Source of the DNA: Candidatus Manganitrophus morganii | Lineage (GTDB): Bacteria > Nitrospirota > Nitrospiria > SBBL01 > Manganitrophaceae | Length of the DNA: 56,229 nucleotides | Assembly (NCBI GenBank): GCA_021651055.1 | Contig: JAJHOH010000001.1 | Coordinates: 4,231,059 to 4,287,287, forward strand | Reading direction: 5' to 3' | Shown here: positions 32,890 through 43,025 of the stretch, in pieces | Position numbering within the stretch: position 1 is the stretch's first letter | How the letters are laid out: each line of letters opens with the position of its first letter | Made by a program: the position numbers and the translations under genes | Notes under the pieces: model-generated | The model's database searches: none | What the model was told of the DNA's origin: nothing | What the model saw: the letters and a program-made list of their open reading frames with translations, nothing else

Positions 32890-33990
32890 CCGTGGCTGTT
32901 CATCAGGCTGTTTTAATTTCGACAAGATTTTTTGATGAGCGGAAGAAAAGGGATAGTTCGATAATTCTTCCACCCCGACCCATTTTTGCGCGTCGGTGTT
33001 TTTGCCTTTTCGATCCTCGATCCGTCCGGAAAAAACATGGAGGGTCATTTTAAAATGGGTGAAGGTATGTTTTATTTTTCCCCAGGGAGCCCATTGATCG
33101 ACCGTCCATGGAATTTCTTTCTGAAGCGTTCCTTTTATCTTTTTCTCGAATCCCCCTGCCCTTCCATCTAACTCGACCCGTCCTCCGGGAAATTCCCACA
33201 ACCCTCCAAGGAGGCCTTTCGCAGGGCGCCGGCGAATCAACACCTTCTCTTTCCGAAACACAACCCCGGCCACATAGTCCCTTTCGGGTATGATTTTTCC
33301 CGCCCCCTTGATCGGCAGTTTTTCCTGCACCCCCTTTTCCCGGGCCTTGCATTGATTGCGCACAGGACACAAGGGGCAGCGAGGCTCCGCCGGCGTGCAG
33401 AGGGTCGCCCCCAAATCCATGACGGCCTGCGTGTAGTCGTCGGCTCCTTTGCGGGGGAGAAGTTTTTCGGAATAGTCCCAGAGTTGTTCCTCGATCTCCT
33501 TTTTCTTGGGATCTTCTTCAATACAGAAATAGCGGCAGAGAACACGCTTCACATTGCCGTCCAGGATCGGATATCTTTGGCCCAGGGAGATGGTCGCAAT
33601 CGCCCCCGCCGTCGATCGGCCGATTCCCGGTAGGGAGAGAATCTCCTCGAACCGGGAGGGAAATTTTCCGCCGAAGCGGATCATGATCTCGTTTGCCGCC
33701 CGATGCAGATGTCTTGCCCGCGCGTAATATCCGAGCCCCTCCCACGCTTTTAAAACTTTGTCCGGGGAGGCCGAGGCAAGATCGCGGATCGCGGGAAAAC
33801 TCGAAAGAAATCGCTCGTAATAGGGAAGGACCGTTGCGACCTGGGTCTGCTGCAGCATGATCTCGGAAACCCAGATCGCATAGGGATCGGTCGTTCGCCG
33901 CCAGGGGAGATCGCGTCCATGGACACGATACCACGTCAAAAGATTCCGCGTGAAAAAACCAATTTCGTCTTGATCAATGACTTTAGACAT
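32878..33990 (-). CDS. mutY: A/G-specific adenine DNA glycosylase
   Basis: A 370-residue base-excision enzyme that removes adenine opposite 8-oxoguanine. The catalytic Glu is in SEIMLQQTQV, the helix-hairpin-helix in LPGIGRSTAGAIA with Asp in ILDGNVKRV, and the 4Fe-4S cluster is C-x6-C-x2-C-x5-C (CTPAEPRCPLCPVRNQC). The C-terminal Nudix-like domain recognises 8-oxoG (VFRKEKVLIRRRPAKGLLGG, EFPGGRVEL). The ATG at 33990 is used; a TTG one codon earlier adds nothing. It ends the isoprenoid/cysE operon, with 63 bp between it and the receiver gene. Confidence 0.97.
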   Translation of the reverse strand: MSKVIDQDEIGFFTRNLLTWYRVHGRDLPWRRTTDPYAIWVSEIMLQQTQVATVLPYYERFLSSFPAIRDLASASPDKVLKAWEGLGYYARARHLHRAANEIMIRFGGKFPSRFEEILSLPGIGRSTAGAIATISLGQRYPILDGNVKRVLCRYFCIEEDPKKKEIEEQLWDYSEKLLPRKGADDYTQAVMDLGATLCTPAEPRCPLCPVRNQCKAREKGVQEKLPIKGAGKIIPERDYVAGVVFRKEKVLIRRRPAKGLLGGLWEFPGGRVELDGRAGGFEKKIKGTLQKEIPWTVDQWAPWGKIKHTFTHFKMTLHVFSGRIEDRKGKNTDAQKWVGVEELSNYPFSSAHQKILSKLKQPDEQPRLFS

Positions 33991-34052
33991 CAATCGTTTG
34001 AAGTCAATAAAGGTGGGTTATCACTGGGGACAGAAGGATAAAACCGTTCTCT

Positions 34053-34424
34053 TTACTTTTGGAGAACCTCTTTGATTTTCTCAACGACTTTATTGGGAGT
34101 GGTGGTCGCTTTTACCAGAAAGTCGCTTGCCCCGGCTTGAAGCGCCTTGCTGATCTCTTCGCTCGCACCCTTGGCGGAAAAAACAATCACCGGGATATTT
34201 TGAAGATTGGGATTGGCTTTGACCGTCTGAAGCACTTTAAATCCGTCCATAATCGGCATCATCAGATCAAGAAGGATCAGGTCGGGTTTATCGGTCGTGA
34301 GGGCCTTCAACGCCTCCACCCCGTTATTTGCGACGGAGGTGATGTATCCGGCCGAGAGGAGTTTGTTCTGGTATGCCTTCTGATAGAACTCGGTGTCGTC
34401 CACAATCAGAACTTTCTCCTTCAT
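34053..34424 (-). CDS. Single-domain response regulator
   Basis: A 123-residue CheY-like receiver without an output domain. The acidic pair is in [10 protein letters not shown], the phospho-acceptor in [13 protein letters not shown], the Thr/Ser switch in IVFSAKG, and the Lys in FLVKATTTP. It overlaps the stop of cysE by 4 bp (start within it), which places it inside an operon of biosynthetic genes. No kinase is adjacent. It differs from the receiver at 4420, which carries a tail. Confidence 0.9.
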   Translation of the reverse strand: MKEKVLIVDDTEFYQKAYQNKLLSAGYITSVANNGVEALKALTTDKPDLILLDLMMPIMDGFKVLQTVKANPNLQNIPVIVFSAKGASEEISKALQAGASDFLVKATTTPNKVVEKIKEVLQK

Positions 34425-35074
34425 CCGGAAAATCCTCCCATCGTGTGTGAAACCCGCTGTTGGATCTCATGCTTCAGCTCTTGAATTTCCCTCTCGAGCC
34501 GTTCCAACCTTTCCGCAATCGGGTCGGGCAGATTGGTATGGTCGAGCACCCCCTCTTCCCGCCGGCGTTGGATGATCTTTCCGGGAATGCCGACGACCGT
34601 CGCATGGTCCGGAACCGACTTCAGCACAACCGAATTCGCGCCGACCCGGACGTGATTCCCGAGGACGATCGCCCCCAAAACTTTCGCTCCGGCGCCGACA
34701 ATGACATTGTTTCCCAGCGTCGGGTGGCGCTTCCCCGGCTCCTGGCCGGTCCCCCCGAGGGTCACCCCTTGATAAAGGGTGACATTGTCGCCGATTTCCG
34801 CCGTCTCACCGATGACGACCCCCATCCCATGGTCGATGAAAAAAGCGCGTCCGATGGTGGCGCCCGGGTGGATTTCGATACCGGTGATGAATCGAGAAAA
34901 GTGAGAGACCAGCCGGGGAATCACCGGCACGTTTTTCCGCCAGAGAAAATGGGCGATTCGATGAAGGAGTGTCGCATGAAAGCCGGAATACGTCAATAAG
35001 ATTTCGGCGATGTTCCGGGCGGCAGGATCCCTCTCGAAAATAGTTTGAATATCTTCTTTAATTTCTTTCAACAT
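34421..35074 (-). CDS. cysE: Serine O-acetyltransferase
   Basis: A 217-residue acetyltransferase that makes O-acetylserine from serine and acetyl-CoA, the first step of cysteine synthesis. The N-terminal helical domain precedes a left-handed beta-helix of hexapeptide repeats; motifs are [27 protein letters not shown] and [18 protein letters not shown]. The C-terminal tail ([19 protein letters not shown]) lacks the terminal Ile that in the E. coli enzyme inserts into CysK. Gene order ispD-ispF-cysE is shared with many Firmicutes. Confidence 0.95.
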   Translation of the reverse strand: MLKEIKEDIQTIFERDPAARNIAEILLTYSGFHATLLHRIAHFLWRKNVPVIPRLVSHFSRFITGIEIHPGATIGRAFFIDHGMGVVIGETAEIGDNVTLYQGVTLGGTGQEPGKRHPTLGNNVIVGAGAKVLGAIVLGNHVRVGANSVVLKSVPDHATVVGIPGKIIQRRREEGVLDHTNLPDPIAERLERLEREIQELKHEIQQRVSHTMGGFSG

Positions 35075-35111
35075 TCTTTAAACCCGTTTCCTTTAGTTTC
35101 AATTGTCATCG

Positions 35112-35591
35112 TCACCCGCGCCGTTCGATGAGACAAACCGCTTGCGCGGCGATTCCTTCTCCCCGCCCGATGAAACCGATCTTTTCATTGGTCGTCGCCT
35201 TGATGCTTACCGCGGCCGGATCGATCGAAAGGGGGCGGCTGATGTTCACCTTCATCGGATCGACAAAAGGAGCAACCTTCGGTTTTTCGGCAATGATGAC
35301 GGAGTCAATATTAACGACCTGATAACCCTTTTGTAACAGAATCATTGCCACCTCTTCTAAAAGCCGGAGGCTCGAGACCCCCTTCCACTTCGGGTCGCCT
35401 TCCGGAAAGTGCCGGCCCAGGTCTCCTTCTCCAACGGCCCCGAGGAGAGCGTCGCAGATCGCATGGAGCAGGACATCGGCATCCGAATATCCCTTGAGCC
35501 CCTTCTCGAAAGGAATCTCGACCCCCCCCAGGATGCAGGGAGATCCTTCGACGAGTTGGTGAACATCGTACCCGATGCCGATTCGGATCAT
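35112..35591 (-). CDS. ispF: 2-C-methyl-D-erythritol 2,4-cyclodiphosphate synthase
   Basis: A 159-residue enzyme of the MEP (non-mevalonate) isoprenoid pathway; it cyclises CDP-ME2P with release of CMP. The zinc ligands lie in GIGYDVHQLVEG, DADVLLHAICDALLGA and GDLGRHFP. The C-terminus VSIKATTNEKIGFIGRGEGI is typical. Its start overlaps the stop of ispD by 4 bp, so the two are coupled. Confidence 0.96.
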   Translation of the reverse strand: MIRIGIGYDVHQLVEGSPCILGGVEIPFEKGLKGYSDADVLLHAICDALLGAVGEGDLGRHFPEGDPKWKGVSSLRLLEEVAMILLQKGYQVVNIDSVIIAEKPKVAPFVDPMKVNISRPLSIDPAAVSIKATTNEKIGFIGRGEGIAAQAVCLIERRG

Positions 35592-36295
35592 CGATGGAGC
35601 CTGCTTCCGCGCGCCCGAAGGAAGATTTCAGCCGTCTCCAGATCGGGAGGGAGGGTGATCTTGATGTTCTCGATCGATCCTTCCACACAGCGAATCGGCA
35701 CCCCCCGCCTTTCAACCAGCATTGCCTCGTCGGTCGCTTCGAACCCCTCCTGCGCCGCGCTCCGGTACGCCTCCAGGAGGATTCCCAATCGGAAGACCTG
35801 CGGCGTCTGCATCGCCCAGACATTTTCCCTCGGAAGGCTCCTTAGGATCATTTTATCAGAAGAAACCTGTTTCAGCGAGTCGGTGACCCGAAGCGCCGCA
35901 ACCGCGCTTCCCTCCGCCTTGGCCGCCTCGATCACTCTTTCGATTAATTGCGGGGTGACCAGCGGCCGGACACCGTCATGAACCACAACCAGGTCGTTCT
36001 GATCGCTCCATTCTTCCAGATAGGAGATCCCCGCCCAAACAGAATCTTGGCGGCGTTCCCCTCCCGGAAGAATCTTCGTCACTTTTGTCAGCGAATGATC
36101 CGAAACGAGACGCTCGAAGAAGGAGAGATCTTCTTTAGATGTAATGCAGACAATCTCATCAATGAGGGAAGCATCTTGAAAAGCGGTGAGGGTGTGGACG
36201 GCCACAGGGAGACCCTGGAGCGCCAGAAACTGTTTCTTTATTTTGCCTCCCAGCCGCGTTCCCCGACCGGCGGCAGGAATCACCGCATGGATCAT
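35588..36295 (-). CDS. ispD: 2-C-methyl-D-erythritol 4-phosphate cytidylyltransferase
   Basis: A 235-residue enzyme that transfers CMP from CTP to MEP. The nucleotide-binding loop is IPAAGRGTRLGGKIKKQF, VVVHDGVRPLVTP is the second motif, and QTPQVFRLGILLEAY the third. It begins one base inside the stop of the YacL-like gene (TGATG) and is followed directly by ispF. Confidence 0.96.
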   Translation of the reverse strand: MIHAVIPAAGRGTRLGGKIKKQFLALQGLPVAVHTLTAFQDASLIDEIVCITSKEDLSFFERLVSDHSLTKVTKILPGGERRQDSVWAGISYLEEWSDQNDLVVVHDGVRPLVTPQLIERVIEAAKAEGSAVAALRVTDSLKQVSSDKMILRSLPRENVWAMQTPQVFRLGILLEAYRSAAQEGFEATDEAMLVERRGVPIRCVEGSIENIKITLPPDLETAEIFLRARGSRLHR

Positions 36296-37332
36296 CAGTT
36301 GGCTCTCACCGCCTGGTACTCCTCGCGCTCCGGCTCTTCACGGACGCGGGTAAAGATCATCCTCCCGGCCGTGGTTTGTAACACGCTGGTGACGACGACA
36401 TCGATATTCTTTCCAATCCACTTCCTCGCCTCATCCACAACAATCATCGTGCCGTCATCCAGGTAAGCGATCCCCTGTCCCGATTCTTTTCCCTCCTTTA
36501 GGACGAAAACACGCATCGTCTCGCCGGGGAGCACCACCGGTTTTAAGGCGTTACAGAGTTGGTTGATGTTCAAAACCCGAACCCCTTGAAGTTCCGCAAC
36601 TTTGTTCAGATTGAGATCATTGGTTACTACTTTTGCCGACATCCGTTTTCCAAGGGCGACGATTTTCGAATCGACATCTTTGATGGAAGGGAAATCATCA
36701 TCCACGATCCGAACGTCGATATCGACCATTTTTTGGATGCGATGGAGAATATCGAGTCCCCGGCGGCCCCGGGCCCGCTTTAAGGAGTCGGATGAATCGG
36801 CAATATGCTGAAGCTCATGCAGAATGAACTGTGGAATGATGTACGTTCCCTCCAGAAAACCGGTTTCGCAAAGATCGGCAATCCGGCCGTCGATAATGAC
36901 GCTGGTATCCAAGATCTTGCTGTTCGATGCGGCGGGGGGGTCGGCCTGGCGTTTTGCAGGAAGCAGCAGACCCGGATCTTTCTCAACTTTGAGCGCGAGC
37001 ACCAGCCCCATATAGGAAAAAAAGAGAAGAGAGAATCCCTTCCAGAGCAAAAATAAAGAGGGGTTGGAAGAGAAGACCGGATCGAGCATGAGGTTGAGGA
37101 GACCGCTTGATAGGACCCCGATGATCAACCCGAAACAGCCCCAGAAAAGCCTTTTGACCGCGGCTTTTTCCAAATAGAGGCCGAAAGCGACCAATCCCCC
37201 TCCGAGCGTCAGCCCGATCAGTGCGCCCCAGAATGCATCCCCTTCTTCGACAAGTCGAGAGGCGACTGAATAACCGGTAAGGGTACTGAGCAGAATAAAA
37301 AAGGCATGTATTGCGTAATTTCCCACCATCAT
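36295..37332 (-). CDS. YacL-like membrane PIN-TRAM protein
   Basis: A 345-residue protein with four hydrophobic helices at the N-terminus (residues 1-120, for example YAIHAFFILLSTLTGYSVA and LIGLTLGGGLVAFGLYL). A PIN nuclease domain follows from about 145, with the acidic residues in ILDTSVIIDGRIADLCETGF, RGRRGLDIL and DDDFPSIKDVDSKIVALG. A C-terminal TRAM domain, IAYLDDGTMIVVDEARKWIG, completes it. The start at 37332 follows GAGGGGCGGCT. In Bacillus subtilis YacL sits next to ispD as here. It may be an RNase or RNA-processing factor at the membrane. Confidence 0.88.
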   Translation of the reverse strand: MMVGNYAIHAFFILLSTLTGYSVASRLVEEGDAFWGALIGLTLGGGLVAFGLYLEKAAVKRLFWGCFGLIIGVLSSGLLNLMLDPVFSSNPSLFLLWKGFSLLFFSYMGLVLALKVEKDPGLLLPAKRQADPPAASNSKILDTSVIIDGRIADLCETGFLEGTYIIPQFILHELQHIADSSDSLKRARGRRGLDILHRIQKMVDIDVRIVDDDFPSIKDVDSKIVALGKRMSAKVVTNDLNLNKVAELQGVRVLNINQLCNALKPVVLPGETMRVFVLKEGKESGQGIAYLDDGTMIVVDEARKWIGKNIDVVVTSVLQTTAGRMIFTRVREEPEREEYQAVRAN

Positions 37333-37454
37333 AGCCGCCCCTCCCGTTTGGTGAAACAAGAGTCGATTGCGCCATCATCGTTACTCGAATGAGTTCTCTG
37401 AAATCCAGTTTAACGGTATCTATGAGATACGCTCGCCGCCGATGATTTAAGTAA

Positions 37455-38954
<1,500 letters not shown>

Positions 38955-39072
38955 TCATTTCCCCCGGTGGGTACCGCAATTAATGAAGAAGCGACTCAAC
39001 AATTTTCCGACGTCCTTCATGAAGATGGATAAAGATGAATGAATTATTTTTTCATTTGGTGTATGTTGGCGC

Positions 39073-39102
39073 ATTATACTATAGCTGTCTTCGGAAAGTA
39101 AA
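39073..39102 (-). promoter_or_regulatory. Promoter of the Do protease gene
   Basis: On the minus strand TTTACT (39102-39097) and TATAAT (39078-39073) are separated by 18 bp. The leader would be about 110 nt. The same 187-bp gap must also serve bioA on the other strand. Confidence 0.5.
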
Positions 39103-39141
39103 GTTATTGAACTATCAATGAGATAAAGAGACTGAGGGCGA

Positions 39142-40599
39142 TTGAAGAGATCAGACAAAGAGCGCAATGTCCGAGGGGGACCTAAGTTGGAACATCCAAG
39201 GGGAAAACAGACCGCTCGGAAGGGAAAAGAGGGTCATGGGATTTCCGCCGATTGGATCGAAAAGGGACGGCGGTTGATTTGGCACCCCTTCACCCAAATG
39301 AAGGAATGGGAGAAAGAGGTCCCGACGATTATTGACCGGGGAAAAGGGGTCACGCTGATCGACGCCGAAGGAAAGCGATACATCGACGGCGTCTCTTCCC
39401 TTTGGGTCAACATCCACGGCCATCGCAAAAAAGAGATCGATGAAGCGCTGATCGATCAAATTAAACGGATTTCCCATTCCACCCTTCTCGGTCTCACCAA
39501 CTTCCCGGCGATCGAATTGGCTGAAAGGCTCCTGAATATTGCCCCGCCCGGCCTGACCAAAGTCTTTTACTCCGACAACGGATCGACCGCCGTCGAGGTG
39601 GCGATCAAGCTCGCCTACGGCTTCTGGCAACGACGCGGAGGGCTCTATCGAAAAAAGAGCAAATTCATCTCTTTCAAAAGCGCCTACCATGGCGATACGA
39701 TCGGGGCGGTCAGCGTCGGCGGAATCGATCTCTTCCATCGAGCGTACGCGCCCCTTTTGTTTGAAACGATCAAGGTCCCCTCCCCCACCTGCTACCGATG
39801 CCCTCTCTCTTTGACCGCTCCTTCTTGCGGCATGGCTTGTATTGAAGAGGTCGAAAAAACGATCAAGCGCCACCGCCGGGAGCTGGCCGGCCTCATCATC
39901 GAGCCGCTCGTTCAAGCGGCGGCGGGGATCTTGACCTCTCCTCCCGGGTATCTGAAGCGGATCAGGGCGCTCTGCAACAAATACGACCTGTTGATGATTG
40001 CCGACGAAGTGGCGACCGGGTTCGGCCGGACCGGCCGGATGTTTGCGTGCGAGCAGGAGGGGGTCACCCCCGACCTGATGGCGATCTCCAAAGGGATCAC
40101 GGGAGGGTACCTCCCGCTGGCGGCCACCCTGACGACGCAACCGATTTACGAGGCCTACCTGGGGGAATATGCCGAATTCAAGACCTTCTTCCACGGACAC
40201 AGCTACACGGGAAACCCGCTCGGCTGCGCCGCCGCGATCGCCAATCTGAAAATATTCGAAAAAGAGAAAGTGCTCGATCGGCTCCGGCCGAAAATTGCAT
40301 TCGTCAAAAAAAGACTCGATCCCTGGAAGCGCTGGGCGCATGTCGGGGAGATCCGTCAGGCCGGCTTGATGGTCGGGATTGAATTGGTTGCGGATAAAAA
40401 AGAGAAGACCCCCTACCCGATCGAATGGCGGGTCGGCGCGCAGGTCTGCCGCCGCGCAAAGGAAAGGGGGGTGCTTCTCCGGCCGCTCGGCAACGTGATC
40501 GTTTTGATGCCCCCTTTGTCGATTTCGATTCGGGAGCTGGAAAGGCTGATTCGCATCGTCGGTGAGGAGATCAAGCGGGTGACGTCTGAAATTAAGTAG
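39142..40599 (+). CDS. bioA: Adenosylmethionine-8-amino-7-oxononanoate aminotransferase
   Basis: A 485-residue PLP enzyme of biotin synthesis that converts KAPA to DAPA. Class III aminotransferase signatures are visible: IWHPFTQMKEWEKEVPTI, SDNGSTAVEVAIKLAYGFWQ, FKSAYHGDT, the Asp pair in LLMIADEVATGFGRTGRMFA and the PLP lysine in AISKGITGGYLPL. The TTG at 39142 follows TGAGGGCGA and adds a basic 35-residue leader (GGPKLEHPRGKQTARKGK); the conserved part begins near residue 37. The end overlaps the convergent HTH gene by 8 bp. No other bio gene is in the window. Confidence 0.94.
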   Translation: MKRSDKERNVRGGPKLEHPRGKQTARKGKEGHGISADWIEKGRRLIWHPFTQMKEWEKEVPTIIDRGKGVTLIDAEGKRYIDGVSSLWVNIHGHRKKEIDEALIDQIKRISHSTLLGLTNFPAIELAERLLNIAPPGLTKVFYSDNGSTAVEVAIKLAYGFWQRRGGLYRKKSKFISFKSAYHGDTIGAVSVGGIDLFHRAYAPLLFETIKVPSPTCYRCPLSLTAPSCGMACIEEVEKTIKRHRRELAGLIIEPLVQAAAGILTSPPGYLKRIRALCNKYDLLMIADEVATGFGRTGRMFACEQEGVTPDLMAISKGITGGYLPLAATLTTQPIYEAYLGEYAEFKTFFHGHSYTGNPLGCAAAIANLKIFEKEKVLDRLRPKIAFVKKRLDPWKRWAHVGEIRQAGLMVGIELVADKKEKTPYPIEWRVGAQVCRRAKERGVLLRPLGNVIVLMPPLSISIRELERLIRIVGEEIKRVTSEIK

Positions 40600-41176
40600 A
40601 GGGGGTTTTCTCTTTTTGCCAGCGTTGGTATGTTTTTAAATAACCCTCGAGGATCTTGTTCGGATCCCACTGGAGCATTTTGGCATATTGGTGAATGTAG
40701 CTGCGGAGGTAGACCTCGGCCGGAAGGGTCCGGAAATTATCCTCCTCGATGCTGAGGAGATAGGTGAGATTGATCCGGGTCCGGTCGGCGATTTCCTGAA
40801 GAGAGACCCCTTGCCGCTCCCGCATTCCTTTGAGCGTCTTTCCGGTGATCTCTCCGGAAAGCGCCTCCTCCTGGGAAGGGGCGGCCGGCGCCTCTTGAGC
40901 GGAAGAGGCGATCCGCTGCGCAACCTCCTCGACCGCCTGCGCCAGCGATTCATCATATTTTCTTTTTTTTTCCTGATCGATGAGTGTCTGGTAGGCTTCC
41001 TCGATTTTCTTGAAAATCAGAGCGCGGTCGCCTTGATCGAAAAGCGAATAAGATGCGATGGAATCGCTCCCATAGGTCTTCTTCGCCAATTCGTAAGCCT
41101 TTTGAATCTCTCCCCACGTCGCCCGATACGGTATCTCAAGGATCTCGTAGTAATTCTGATCTGAAAATCTCTTCAT
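40592..41176 (-). CDS. Degenerate J-domain protein with RodZ-like HTH domain
   Basis: A 194-residue protein. Residues 1 to about 75 look like a J-domain (NYYEILEIPYRATWGEIQKA ... DQEKKRKYDESL), but the HPD motif needed to stimulate DnaK is absent (the loop reads KKTYGSDSIASYSLFD). After an Ala/Pro/Glu-rich linker, residues about 110-180 form an XRE/RodZ-type helix-turn-helix (LKGMRERQGVSLQEIADRTR, LLSIEEDNFRTLPAEVYLRS). No membrane helix follows. Its start lies 38 bp after the MinD-like gene on the same strand. A cytoplasmic adaptor or DNA-binding role is plausible. Confidence 0.82.
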   Translation of the reverse strand: MKRFSDQNYYEILEIPYRATWGEIQKAYELAKKTYGSDSIASYSLFDQGDRALIFKKIEEAYQTLIDQEKKRKYDESLAQAVEEVAQRIASSAQEAPAAPSQEEALSGEITGKTLKGMRERQGVSLQEIADRTRINLTYLLSIEEDNFRTLPAEVYLRSYIHQYAKMLQWDPNKILEGYLKTYQRWQKEKTPST

Positions 41177-41213
41177 ACTCAATTGGTTGCTGGTGACCGC
41201 CCCATTTTTATGG

Positions 41214-42275
41214 CTATTGGTTTACAATCGAGTTTAACTTCAACTCTTCTTTTTTCATCAGATTCGAAACGGTTCGCTCCAAACAACGGGCGGCACTCGA
41301 ATAGGGAAATTCAAGCAGCAACGGACGCTTCTTTTTCGTCGCCTGCCAAACATGGTCATCGTATTCGATGTATCCCGCATAATCAACCTTGATTCCGAAA
41401 TATTTTCCGCAAGAACTCCGCATCGAAAAGCCGAGGGTCATGTCGTCCTTGGAGCGAACCTGATTGACGACGATTTTCGGGGCAAAGGTATAAACCGCCT
41501 CTTTCAGCTTCTGCCCCGCCTTTTCATTCATCGCTGCGACCTGATCGATCAGATCGTGCGGCGTTCGGATCCCCCGCTCGTTTTTCTCATCCATGGCGAG
41601 GGTGATCATCTCTTTTACTTCGGGATCTCGGGCGATTTTCTTAAATCGGCGATAAAAGGCGCTTTTGATAAACCGGTAGACATTTTCGATGGAGGTCGGC
41701 TCGGGGATGACGCTGAGGATCCCCGTATCGGCGCTCAGGAAAAAATCGAGGTTCGTAAAAGAGGTTCCCGCCCCCAGGTCGAGGATGATATATTCGAAGT
41801 TCAACTCATGAATCTGGCGGATCAACCGCATTTTCTGGCTGTGTTTCGGATTGGCGATCTCCAGATAATCCTGGGCGCCGGAGATCAGGGCCAGATTCGG
41901 GATTTCCGTTTGTGTCAGGACACTTTCAATATTTCTGATTTTTCCCTGGATAAAGTCGGAAAGGGTCGTCCCGGGGGTGACGCCGAGGCAGGTGTGAAGG
42001 TTGGCGCACCCCAGGTCGGCATCGACCAGAAGGACCCGCTTTCCCATCCTGGTCAGGGCGATCCCCAGGTTTGCGGCCAAGAAGCTCTTTCCGGTCCCCC
42101 CCTTTCCCCCTCCGACCGCCCAGATTTCCTTTTTAGGGGTTTGGAGACCGCTGAATAATCCGATATTTTCCATCATGGCCGTCACAAATTCCCGTTCGCT
42201 TGCGCCCGATTCAGAGTCAGAAAATGGAGATCCATATTTTTCGGTAGATTGCTTTTTGAGAACAGTTGTTATCAT
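41214..42275 (-). CDS. MinD/ParA-family ATPase
   Basis: A 353-residue P-loop ATPase. The deviant Walker A is VGGGKGGTGKSFLAANLG (about residues 53-70), followed by LVDADLGCANLH (switch/motif A') and YIILDLGAGTSF (Walker B-like). This is the FlhG/MinD clade; proteins of this kind position organelles or flagella. There is no C-terminal amphipathic membrane-targeting helix evident, and the C-terminus is basic (LKKEELKLNS). It is adjacent to the J-HTH gene and divergent from DUF3047, so the pair may act together. Target unknown. Confidence 0.88.
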   Translation of the reverse strand: MITTVLKKQSTEKYGSPFSDSESGASEREFVTAMMENIGLFSGLQTPKKEIWAVGGGKGGTGKSFLAANLGIALTRMGKRVLLVDADLGCANLHTCLGVTPGTTLSDFIQGKIRNIESVLTQTEIPNLALISGAQDYLEIANPKHSQKMRLIRQIHELNFEYIILDLGAGTSFTNLDFFLSADTGILSVIPEPTSIENVYRFIKSAFYRRFKKIARDPEVKEMITLAMDEKNERGIRTPHDLIDQVAAMNEKAGQKLKEAVYTFAPKIVVNQVRSKDDMTLGFSMRSSCGKYFGIKVDYAGYIEYDDHVWQATKKKRPLLLEFPYSSAARCLERTVSNLMKKEELKLNSIVNQ

Positions 42276-42344
42276 TATATCAAACCGGTCCTGTTTTCAA
42301 CTAAAATTATGGTATTATTTCTAAAATTCGGAGACGAGTCGGAA

Positions 42345-43025
42345 ATGATTATTCAAAGAAATAGATTGTTTCGTTTTGGTGTCGTGATGATCCTGCTGGT
42401 ATTTCCCCTCACCCTTCTTGCAGCGGATCTGTTTCATGAGGACTTTTCTGCGGGTCACGATAAAGAGGGGCTCCCGAAGGGGTGGGAGCTCAAGCAATGG
42501 TTCGGAAACACGCGAAAAATCGAGACGGTCGAAGAAGCGGGGGTCACGGCGCTCCGTCTGGTCAGCGACGGCAACAGTTTCGGCGTCTACCGGGAGAAAG
42601 AGCTCAATCCAAAGAAGACCCCCATTCTTTCCTGGCAGTGGAAGGTGACCCGGCTGCCGGAAGGGGCCGATGTCCGGGACAAAAAAAAAGACGATCAAGC
42701 CGCTCAGATGTATGTGATGTTTCCCCGATTCCCCAAGATGGTCAATACCCGGCTCGTCGGTTATATCTGGGAGACCAGCGCTCCCAAGATGGCCGAAATC
42801 ACCAGCCGGAAATCGTCGAATACCCGCTACATCGTTCTCCAAAGCGGTCCCGAAAATCTGGGCAAATGGGTGACGGAGACGAGAAATGTCTACGAGGATT
42901 ATAAAACCCTCTTCGGAGAAGAACCTCCGGAGATCGGGGGGATCACCATCATGATCGATTCGGACGACACCGACTCTTCCGCCGAAAGCTACTTTACCGA
43001 TATCCGAATTGGAAAAAAAGAATAA
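42345..43025 (+). CDS. DUF3047 domain protein (secreted)
   Basis: A 226-residue protein with a signal peptide (LFRFGVVMILLVFPLTLLAA) and a beta-rich DUF3047 domain: PILSWQWKVTRLPEGADVRD, AAQMYVMFPRF, LVGYIWETSAP, and ITIMIDSDDTDSSAESYFTD, the last carrying an acidic cluster. It should be periplasmic. The start ATG (42345) gives the signal; an earlier frame is not supported. It overlaps the next gene by 17 bp. The function is not known beyond the domain name. Confidence 0.85.
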   Translation: MIIQRNRLFRFGVVMILLVFPLTLLAADLFHEDFSAGHDKEGLPKGWELKQWFGNTRKIETVEEAGVTALRLVSDGNSFGVYREKELNPKKTPILSWQWKVTRLPEGADVRDKKKDDQAAQMYVMFPRFPKMVNTRLVGYIWETSAPKMAEITSRKSSNTRYIVLQSGPENLGKWVTETRNVYEDYKTLFGEEPPEIGGITIMIDSDDTDSSAESYFTDIRIGKKE

